Both the position numbers and the translations under genes were made by a program. From the NCBI RefSeq assembly GCF_004364325.1, contig NZ_SOCP01000005.1:603727-667726 (forward strand): a DNA stretch of 64,000 nt. Direction: 5' to 3'. This DNA comes from Actinophytocola oryzae. GTDB lineage: Bacteria > Actinomycetota > Actinomycetes > Mycobacteriales > Pseudonocardiaceae. Below, in pieces: positions 46,606-53,390 of the stretch. How positions within the stretch are numbered: the first letter of the stretch is position 1; each line of letters begins with the position of its first letter. The notes below the pieces were generated by a model that made no database searches, was not told the DNA's origin, and saw only the letters and a list, made by a program, of their open reading frames with translations.

Positions 46606-46761
46606 CCCCTCCAGGCGCCATGCGGTGACTCCTCGCCGGTCACCGCGGCTAGTGATCCATACGTCACTACCTGTTGCCTGGTTGCCCTGCTCACGTTCAC
46701 AGGTTCGCCTCGGCCGCGGACTCTCGATGTCGCACTCAACAACCGGCCGGTTCGCGGCGTT

Positions 46762-46931
46762 CTAGTGCCGTGTCCAGGTGGGGAGGGTCGTTTATCCGTG
46801 GATCCAGGTGGTCGCTGGCAAGGCGCCGGGAAGCCGCTCGTACCGGGTTGTACTCGGGCTTTCCGGCAACGCCGCCAGCGGCCGCCTGGGCCGCGGAGAA
46901 ACGTGCCCTCCTCGCCTGGACGCGGCACTAG
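46762..46931. repeat. 170-bp imperfect palindrome, MITE-like
   Basis: Both ends begin CTAGTGCCG(T/C)GTCCAGG when read inward, and the pairing continues with few gaps through about 80 bp on each side (left arm TCCAGGTGGTCGCTGGC, right arm complement CCCAGGCGGCCGCTGGC). It carries no gene. Size, terminal inverted repeat and the palindromic CTAG at the ends suggest a non-autonomous transposon remnant. It spans most of the gap before the sigma factor gene. Confidence 0.8.
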
Positions 46932-46964
46932 TGTCGACCCTCATCGAGAAGGAACGGAGTCGCG

Positions 46965-47471
46965 GTGCTGGACACCTTCGACCGGTTCGCGGCCGATCGC
47001 ATCGATCGGCTGCTGCGCTTCACCACGGCGCTGACCTGTGACCCACACCTCGCGCAGGACGTGGTGCAGGAGGTACTCGTGCGCGTGCAACACCGCTGGG
47101 CGCGGATCGGGCCCATGCCCGGGCGCGACCAGTACGTCCGCCGCATGATCGTCAACGAGTACCTGTCGTGGCGGCGCAGGAAGGCGTCGAGAACCGTGGC
47201 CGCCACGCACAGCACGCTGGACGCCCTCGGTACGCCGACCGCCGACCCGGCCACGGGCTACGCCGAACGGGAGGCCATGCGTGGCCACATCGCCCGGCTG
47301 CCGCGCAAACAGCGGGCCGCACTGATGCTCCGCTACTACTGCGACCGCGACGACGCCGAGATCGCCGACCTGCTCGGCTGCTCGACCGGCACGGTCCGCA
47401 GCCACATCTCACGCGCGCTCAGCACGCTGCGCGCCACCCACCAGCACGCCGTGCGGGAGGCACTGTCATGA
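46965..47471 (+). CDS. SigE-family ECF sigma factor
   Basis: 168 residues. Region 2 (RFTTALTCDPHLAQDVVQEVLVRVQHRWARI) and region 4 (RLPRKQRAALMLRYYCDRDDAEIADLLGCSTGTVRSHISRALSTLR) match the SigE-family of small actinobacterial sigma factors. GTG 46965 starts 34 bp after the MITE-like repeat, which could therefore affect its expression. It overlaps the LCP gene by ATGA. Confidence 0.9.
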   Translation: MLDTFDRFAADRIDRLLRFTTALTCDPHLAQDVVQEVLVRVQHRWARIGPMPGRDQYVRRMIVNEYLSWRRRKASRTVAATHSTLDALGTPTADPATGYAEREAMRGHIARLPRKQRAALMLRYYCDRDDAEIADLLGCSTGTVRSHISRALSTLRATHQHAVREALS

Positions 47472-48445
47472 CCAACGACCGCACAGAACAGCTGATCAGG
47501 GACGCCTTCGCCGACGAGGCGGCACACGCCGTCGACTCGCGGGAGGTGCTCGCCGCCGTGCGTGGCAGGAAGCCGCGCCGGTCCTACGGGCTCGTGCTCG
47601 CCGCCGCGGCCGTCGTGGTGGTGGTCGCCGCCGTCGCGACCTTCGTGGTGCCGAAGGTGTTCCGGGAGAGCACGCCGGCCGCGACGCAGCAGCACCAGCA
47701 GGCCACCGACGCGATCACGCCGACCAACGTGCTGGTCGTCGGCACGGACGCGAACGACTACACGGACTCGATCGTGCTGGTCCGCCTCGCCGAGGACGGC
47801 ACGACCAGTGTGATCTCGCTGCCGCGTGACTCGTGGGTGTCCTCGGCGGGCACCATGACCAAGCTCAACCAGGTCTACAAGAACTCCGGCATCGACGGTC
47901 TGGCGGCGGCGGTCGGCGACCTCACCGGCGCCCCGGTCGACCACTGGGCCGTGGTCGACACGACGGCGGTCGCCGACCTCGCCGACGCGGTCGGCGGCGT
48001 CGAGGTCTGCCTTCGTCGGGCCACGTCCGACCTCTACTCCGGCGCGGACTTCGTGGCAGGCAGGCAGGTCATCTCCGGCGACGCGGCGCTGCCGTTCGTC
48101 CGGCAGCGGCACGGGCTGCCGCACGGCGACCTCGACCGGGTCGTCCGCCTGCAGGTCTTCCTGCGTTCCGCGTTGGCCAAGGTGACCGTGCGGCAGCTGC
48201 CAGCGCTGCTCGACGCTGTCGGGGACCACGTCAGGATGGATCCCGGCCTGGACGCGATCGGCTTCCTGCAGGACGTGCTCCAGGGCGGCAAGCTGCGCTA
48301 CGCCACGATCCCGGTCGGGGACGTCGACTTCCAGACCCCGGAGAGCGGCTCGGCGATCGAGGTCGACCCGGCGCAGGTCAGGCAGTTCGTCACGGACCTG
48401 CCGAGCACGCCACCGGCGAGCGGCGGCCTGCCCTGCGTCAACTAG
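47468..48445 (+). CDS. LytR-CpsA-Psr (LCP) protein with anti-sigma-like N-terminus
   Basis: 325 residues. The N-terminal 40 residues (LIRDAFADEAAHAVDSREVLAAVRGRK) resemble the cytoplasmic tail of anti-sigma partners, followed by one membrane helix (YGLVLAAAAVVVVVAAVATFVV). The extracytoplasmic LCP domain has TDSIVLVRL, ISLPRDSWV, TKLNQVYKNSG, DAVGGVEVCL and FVRQRHGLPHGDLDR, the pyrophosphate-lipid-binding set used to attach polymers to peptidoglycan. Coupling to the sigma factor by ATGA suggests one protein both controls the sigma factor and works on the cell wall. Confidence 0.88.
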   Translation: MTNDRTEQLIRDAFADEAAHAVDSREVLAAVRGRKPRRSYGLVLAAAAVVVVVAAVATFVVPKVFRESTPAATQQHQQATDAITPTNVLVVGTDANDYTDSIVLVRLAEDGTTSVISLPRDSWVSSAGTMTKLNQVYKNSGIDGLAAAVGDLTGAPVDHWAVVDTTAVADLADAVGGVEVCLRRATSDLYSGADFVAGRQVISGDAALPFVRQRHGLPHGDLDRVVRLQVFLRSALAKVTVRQLPALLDAVGDHVRMDPGLDAIGFLQDVLQGGKLRYATIPVGDVDFQTPESGSAIEVDPAQVRQFVTDLPSTPPASGGLPCVN

Positions 48446-48459
48446 CCGGCCCCGCTGAA

Positions 48460-48514
48460 CGCACTGAAGGACGCCTTCGTAACGCTGGGCGTAAGGAAGG
48501 CGTCCTTCAGTGCG
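48460..48514. terminator. Strong bidirectional terminator
   Basis: Perfect 19-bp stem (48460-48478 with 48496-48514) that continues inward as ACGC/GCGT. It separates the convergent LCP and pruA genes. Confidence 0.9.
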
Positions 48515-48524
48515 GTTGGGCCGC

Positions 48525-50153
48525 TCAGCCCATGTGGGGGTAGCCGTGCTCGGTCGGCGGGACGAACGTCTCCTTGACCGAGCGCGGGCTCACCCACCGC
48601 TGCAGGTTGTAGATCGAGCCCGCCTTGTCGTTGGTGCCGGAGCCCCGGCTGCCGCCGAAGGGCTGCTGCCCGACGACCGCGCCGGTCGGCTTGTCGTTGA
48701 CGTAGAAGTTGCCCGCCGCGAACCGCAGGGTCCGGTGGGCCTCCTCGATCGCGGCCCGGTCGGTCGCGAACACCGCGCCGGTCAGCGCGTACGGGGTCGA
48801 GGTGTCGGCCAGCTCCAGCACCTTGCCGTAGTCGCCGTCGTCGAACACGTGCACCGCGAGGATCGGCCCGAACCACTCGGTGGTGAACACCTCGTTCGTC
48901 GGGTCGGAGCCGAGCAGGACCGTCGGCTGGACGAAGTAGCCGACCGAGTCGTCCGCGGTGCCGCCGGTCAGGACCTCGAGTGTCGAGGTCGCCGACGCCG
49001 TCAGCAGCACGCCCTTGTGCTTGGCGAACGCCCGCGCGTCGATGACCGCGCCGCCGAAGTGGCCGAAGTCAGTGACGTCCCCGAAGGACAGCGACTTCGT
49101 GACGTCGACCAGCTGCTCACGCACGCCGCTCTCCCACAGCGACCGGGAGATGTAGGCACGCGAGGCCGCCGAGCACTTCTGGCCCTGGTACTCGAACGCG
49201 CCGCGCACGAGCCCGGTGACCAGCGACGCGGGGTCGGCCGAGCGGTGCGCGATCACGAAATCCTTGCCGCCGGTCTCGCCGACGATCCTCGGGTAGGACC
49301 GGTACGTGTCGAGGTTGTCGGCCATGAGGCGCCACAGGTGCTTGAACGTCTTCGTGGAGCCGGTGAAGTGCAGGCCCGCGAAGTCCGGGTCGGCCATCGC
49401 GACCTCGCTGACCGCGGCGCCGTCGCCGGTGACCATGTTGATCACCCCGGGCGGCAGGCCCGCGGCCTCCAGCAGGCGCATCGTGAAGTGAGCGGCGAGC
49501 TGCTGGGTCGGCGACGGCTTCCACACGACCGTGTTGCCCATGAGCGCGGGCGCGGTCGGCAGGTTGCCCGCGATGGCCGTGAAGTTGAACGGCGTGATCG
49601 CGGTGACGAACCCGTCGAGCGGCCGGTGGTCGAAGCGGTTCCAGATGCCGGGGCTCGAGCCGGGCTGCTCGGCGAGGATGCGGCGCGCGAACTCGACGTT
49701 GTACCGCCAGAAGTCGATCAGCTCGCAGGCGCTGTCGATCTCGGCCTGCTGCACGGACTTCGACTGCCCCAAGACGGTCGCGGCGTTGAGAGTGTCGCGC
49801 CACGGCCCCGAGAGCAGGTCAGCGGCACGCAGCAGCACGGCGGCACGCTCGTCGAACGGCAGCTCCCGCCAGGCGGGCGCGGCCTGCTTGGCCGAGGCGA
49901 CCGCGTCGGCGACGTCCTTTGCGGTGGCGTGCGCGGTGACGCCGAGCACGTGCCGGTGGTCGTGCGGCTGGACCACGTCGATCGGGTCGCCGCCCGCCAT
50001 CCGCCGCTCGCCGCCGACGGTCATGGTGAGCTCGTGACGCTCATCCTCCAGCTCGGCGATCCTGCGCCGCAGTGACTCGGTCTCGGCACTGCCCGGCCGG
50101 TACGTGCGAACCGGCTCGTTGACCGGCACGGGGACGGACGAAACGGCGTCCAT
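48525..50153 (-). CDS. pruA: L-glutamate gamma-semialdehyde dehydrogenase
   Basis: 542 residues. The aldehyde dehydrogenase core shows FNFTAIAGNLP, LHFTGSTKTF, the Glu in IVGETGGKDF and the catalytic Cys in YQGQKCSAASR. It oxidises glutamate semialdehyde to glutamate in proline breakdown. Proline dehydrogenase is not beside it; a TetR gene is upstream on the same strand. Confidence 0.95.
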   Translation of the reverse strand: MDAVSSVPVPVNEPVRTYRPGSAETESLRRRIAELEDERHELTMTVGGERRMAGGDPIDVVQPHDHRHVLGVTAHATAKDVADAVASAKQAAPAWRELPFDERAAVLLRAADLLSGPWRDTLNAATVLGQSKSVQQAEIDSACELIDFWRYNVEFARRILAEQPGSSPGIWNRFDHRPLDGFVTAITPFNFTAIAGNLPTAPALMGNTVVWKPSPTQQLAAHFTMRLLEAAGLPPGVINMVTGDGAAVSEVAMADPDFAGLHFTGSTKTFKHLWRLMADNLDTYRSYPRIVGETGGKDFVIAHRSADPASLVTGLVRGAFEYQGQKCSAASRAYISRSLWESGVREQLVDVTKSLSFGDVTDFGHFGGAVIDARAFAKHKGVLLTASATSTLEVLTGGTADDSVGYFVQPTVLLGSDPTNEVFTTEWFGPILAVHVFDDGDYGKVLELADTSTPYALTGAVFATDRAAIEEAHRTLRFAAGNFYVNDKPTGAVVGQQPFGGSRGSGTNDKAGSIYNLQRWVSPRSVKETFVPPTEHGYPHMG

Positions 50154-50204
50154 GGTGTGGCGCCTCCTGCTTCTCTCAAGGCTTGTGGCTTACCGTCCAT
50201 CCTG

Positions 50205-50861
50205 TCACGAGTCGTCGGGCCACCACCCCGTCAGCGCCGTCACCTCGGCGTCGAACAGCGACCCGGGATCGACCCCGATCAGGGTGAGCTGACCGGCGGT
50301 CTCGAGGCTGAGGTGGCCGTGCAGCCGCGACCACGCGACGAGCCCCCAGTGCAGCTGCCGGGGTGTCAGGTCGCCGTAGGACATCCGCTCGCCCCACGCC
50401 CTGAGCTGTCCCGCGAGCTTCCCCCTGCCGGGTGGCGCACTGTCCTCGCCGACAGCGGACAGCAACGCGGCCATGCTTCGGCTCGCTGCCGCCAACGTGT
50501 GCTCCGGTGCCTCGTAGCCGGGGATCGGGGTGCCGAAGAGCAGCAGGTACCGGTGCGGTGCCGCGAGCGCCCACGCACGCATGGCGTGCGCGCCCGCCCG
50601 CAGCCTGGCCGCCGGGGTTTCCACGTCGGTGATCGCCCGTTCGAGGGTGTCGGCCAGGTCGTGGTAACCGTCGGAGATCAACTCGGTCAGCAGCGCGTCG
50701 CGGTTGGCGAAGTAGCGGTACAGGGCCGGGCCGGTTACCCCCATCCGCTTGCCGATGGCGTTCACGGAGACGCCCGCAACGCCGTGCTCGGCGAGCTGCT
50801 CCAACGCGATGCGCTTGACCTCCTGCCGGGTCTGCTCCCGGTAGGCCTGCCGTCGGTCCAC
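50205..50861 (-). CDS. TetR-family regulator
   Basis: 218 residues. HTH: IALEQLAEHGVAGVSVNAIGKRMGVTGPALYRYFANRDALL. The C-terminal domain is of the TetR_C WHG type (MRAWALAAPHRYLLLFGTPIPGY). It is divergent from the quinone oxidoreductase gene, with palindromic boxes between them, and probably represses it. Confidence 0.92.
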   Translation of the reverse strand: MDRRQAYREQTRQEVKRIALEQLAEHGVAGVSVNAIGKRMGVTGPALYRYFANRDALLTELISDGYHDLADTLERAITDVETPAARLRAGAHAMRAWALAAPHRYLLLFGTPIPGYEAPEHTLAAASRSMAALLSAVGEDSAPPGRGKLAGQLRAWGERMSYGDLTPRQLHWGLVAWSRLHGHLSLETAGQLTLIGVDPGSLFDAEVTALTGWWPDDS

Positions 50862-50890
50862 GTGCCACTCCGTCCGCTTGACAACCGAAG

Positions 50891-50925
50891 TCTAACACCC
50901 TCTAATTAGAGTTAGAACCTCTAAC
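50891..50925. promoter_or_regulatory. Overlapping operator palindromes
   Basis: CTCTAATTAGAG (50900-50911) and GTTAGAACCTCTAAC (50911-50925) are perfect or spacer-only palindromes, and TCTAAC at 50891 adds a third half-site. They lie between the divergent TetR and oxidoreductase genes. Confidence 0.75.
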
Positions 50926-50940
50926 AGAAGGAGCGGGACG

Positions 50941-51948
50941 ATGGAGATCGTGCTGACCGGCAGGGGCGGACCCGAGATGCTGCGGACCGACGACACGGAC
51001 GCACCGGGGCCCGGCAAGGGCCAGGTGCGGGTTCGGGTGCTCGCGAGCGGCGTGAGCTTCGCGGAGGTGCAGATGCTGGGGCACCGCTACCCGATGCAGC
51101 CGAAGTACCCGTTCGTGCCGGGTTACGACCTGGTGGGCGAGGTGACGGCGGTCGGGCAGGACGTGTCCGGCGTGGCCGTCGGCGACCGGGTGGCGGCGCT
51201 GATGGTGACCGGCGCGTGGCGCACGCACGTGCTGGTGCCCGCGAACCGGCTGGTCCCCGTGCCGGACGGCCTCGACTCCGGGGTGGCAGCGGCGGCGACC
51301 ATGAACGGTGTGACCGCGTGGCAGATGGTGCACGAGACCGCGCGTGTGCGGCAGGGGCAGACCGTGCTGGTGCACGGCGCGTCGGGCGGCGTCGGCACGC
51401 TGCTGGTGCAGCTCGCGGTCGCGGCGGGCGCACGGGTGCTCGGCACAGCGTCGAAGGGCAAGCACGACGCGGTCCGCGCGCTCGGGGCCGAGCCGATCGA
51501 CTACCGCGAGGACGTCGCGGCCGCGGTCCGCGCGCTCGCCCCGAAGGGCGTGGACGCCGTGTTCGACCACCTGGGCGGGGACAGCCTCGCCCAGTCGTAC
51601 GCGCTGCTGGCAGACGGCGGCATCCTGGTCAACTACGGCTCCGCGTCGACCCTGAAGGACGACAACCACTGGGCGGTGCCGTACGTGCGGACCATGGGCC
51701 GCTTCGCGGGCTGGTGGCTGGGCAGGCTCGCCGGCCGGGCACGTGGCCGCAGGGCGAGCTTCTACTACGTCAAGCCCAACGCGTCGTTCAACCGGGCGCT
51801 GCCGGAGGTGTACCGGCTGGTCTCGGCGGGCACGCTGACCCCGGCCATCGAGACGCGGCTGCCGCTGGAGGACGCCGCGGAGGGCCTGCGGATGCTGCTG
51901 GCGGGCGGGGTGACGGGCAAGATCGTGCTCGAGGCCTCAGCTCACTGA
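50941..51948 (+). CDS. NADPH:quinone oxidoreductase-like MDR protein
   Basis: 335 residues of the zinc-free medium-chain reductase family. GroES-like N-terminus (VRVLASGVSFAEVQMLGHRYP, YDLVGEVTAVG) and Rossmann motif VHGASGGVGTLLVQLAVAAGARVLG. It should reduce quinones or enones with NADPH. It is the likely target of the divergent TetR. Its end overlaps the convergent methyltransferase gene by 7 bp. Confidence 0.92.
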   Translation: MEIVLTGRGGPEMLRTDDTDAPGPGKGQVRVRVLASGVSFAEVQMLGHRYPMQPKYPFVPGYDLVGEVTAVGQDVSGVAVGDRVAALMVTGAWRTHVLVPANRLVPVPDGLDSGVAAAATMNGVTAWQMVHETARVRQGQTVLVHGASGGVGTLLVQLAVAAGARVLGTASKGKHDAVRALGAEPIDYREDVAAAVRALAPKGVDAVFDHLGGDSLAQSYALLADGGILVNYGSASTLKDDNHWAVPYVRTMGRFAGWWLGRLAGRARGRRASFYYVKPNASFNRALPEVYRLVSAGTLTPAIETRLPLEDAAEGLRMLLAGGVTGKIVLEASAH

Positions 51949-52709
51949 GTGCCGCGGCGCACGAGGTCGAAGCACAGCACGGCCGCCGCGCTCGCCACGT
52001 TGAGCGACTCCACCCCACCTGCCATCGGGATCGACAGCAGGCCCGTGACCAGCCGCCGGACCTCCTCGCTCACCCCGTCGGTCTCGCCGCCCAGCACGTA
52101 GGCCGCCCGGCGCGGCAGCTGCGCGTCGAACAGCGACTGGCGGGCGTCGCCTGCCAGCGCGTACAGCGGGTAACCGGCGTCGCGGAGCGCGCGGCAGGCC
52201 TCCTCGGCCGTGTAGCAGCGCAGGATCGGCGCGTGGAAGGCCACGCCCGCGGAGGCCTTCACCACCAGCGGGTCGATGCTCGCCACACCACGCCTCGGCA
52301 CGACGATCCCCTCGACGCCCGCCGCCGTGGCGGTCCGCAGGATCATGCCGACGTTCGCCGGCGTGGTGACCCCGTCGAGCACGAGCACCCTGGCAGGCCG
52401 CCTCGCGAGTGCGTCGTCGAGCCTGCGCATGCGCGGCGCGACGACGTCCGCGAGCACGCCCTGGTCCTGCTTGCCGTTGCCTGCCAACACCTTCACCCGG
52501 TGCGCACTCGCCCGCTCGACCCGCACGGACCGCGCGCCCGCCGCGTCGATGATCTCCTTCGCGGCGGCGCCCCTGGCGTTGTCGGCGAGGATGACCTTGT
52601 CCACGTCGAGCCGCCGGTCGGCGAGCGCCTCCAGCACGGGCTTGCGACCGAACACGGTCACGAACCGGTCCTTCGGTGATTGGCCTGCCACGGAGGAAGA
52701 GCATGTCAC
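51942..52709 (-). CDS. SpoU/TrmH-family RNA 2'-O-methyltransferase
   Basis: 255 residues from the furthest ATG; a GTG at VTVFGRKP would shorten it. SPOUT motifs: LVLDGVTTPANVGMILRTA, YVLGGETDGVSEEV and LLSIPMAGGVESLNVASAAAVLCFDL (the knot and SAM site). It methylates a ribose in rRNA or tRNA; the exact site cannot be told. It is divergent from the DUF6912 gene. Confidence 0.93.
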   Translation of the reverse strand: MTCSSSVAGQSPKDRFVTVFGRKPVLEALADRRLDVDKVILADNARGAAAKEIIDAAGARSVRVERASAHRVKVLAGNGKQDQGVLADVVAPRMRRLDDALARRPARVLVLDGVTTPANVGMILRTATAAGVEGIVVPRRGVASIDPLVVKASAGVAFHAPILRCYTAEEACRALRDAGYPLYALAGDARQSLFDAQLPRRAAYVLGGETDGVSEEVRRLVTGLLSIPMAGGVESLNVASAAAVLCFDLVRRGTQ

Positions 52710-52744
52710 GTGCGCGGGCGCGGGGTGTGTCAGGATCTACTGCC

Positions 52745-53251
52745 GTGAGGGTCTACATACCGGCGACGGTGTTGCTGCTGCGCACGCTGAACGCCGCGGG
52801 GGAGCTGTCCGCGGTGAACGGCACGGCGTTCGCGCTGACCCCGATGCTGCGCGAGTCCTATGCCTCCGGCACGTCCGAGGAGCTGGAGTACGCCGCCATG
52901 CTCGAGGCGGCCCGCGCGTCGCTTCGCCTGCTGGAGGCGGACCTCGAGCTGGACCCCGAGCTGGTGCTGCCGAGGCGGGCCGTGGTGTCGGCGGACGTCG
53001 ACGGCGCCACCCTGCGACCGGACCTGGACTACGCGGTGGTCAAGCTCGCGGGGCCGGTGCAGCTGAAGCAGGTCGCGGCCATCCACCTGGACACCTCGGA
53101 CGCGGAGGAGGCGGTGCGGGCGGCGGCCGCCGCGATCGACGCGGCCGACCTCGGCGACGCCGACGCGGAGTTCGCGCTCGGTGAGGCGGAGGACCACGAG
53201 CTCGCGTGGTACTCGCCGGAGGAGCTGCCGTTCCTGCTGGAGCTGCTGTAG
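52745..53251 (+). CDS. DUF6912-like conserved actinobacterial protein
   Basis: 168 residues from GTG 52745: VRVYIPATVLLLRTLNAAGELSAVNGTAFALTPMLRESYASG and an Ala/Glu-rich helical middle ending AWYSPEELPFLLELL. This pattern is typical of a conserved uncharacterised actinobacterial family that I recall as DUF6912. No catalytic motif is evident. Confidence 0.8.
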   Translation: MRVYIPATVLLLRTLNAAGELSAVNGTAFALTPMLRESYASGTSEELEYAAMLEAARASLRLLEADLELDPELVLPRRAVVSADVDGATLRPDLDYAVVKLAGPVQLKQVAAIHLDTSDAEEAVRAAAAAIDAADLGDADAEFALGEAEDHELAWYSPEELPFLLELL

Positions 53252-53390
53252 GCGTCAAGCCGAATCCGATTCACCAATTCCTCCCGTTTGTCTACGTGCC
53301 GACGCCATTCGCCGTACCCGGATGTTGCTTGCAGACGAGTCGCTTGACAGTGGTGTGACTGCCTTACCAAGGTGAGTCGTTCTGGCGGCC

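Noticed and set aside
48510..50075. 521-residue plus-strand frame opposite pruA
   Set aside because: Composition is that of an antisense shadow and pruA motifs are complete on the minus strand.
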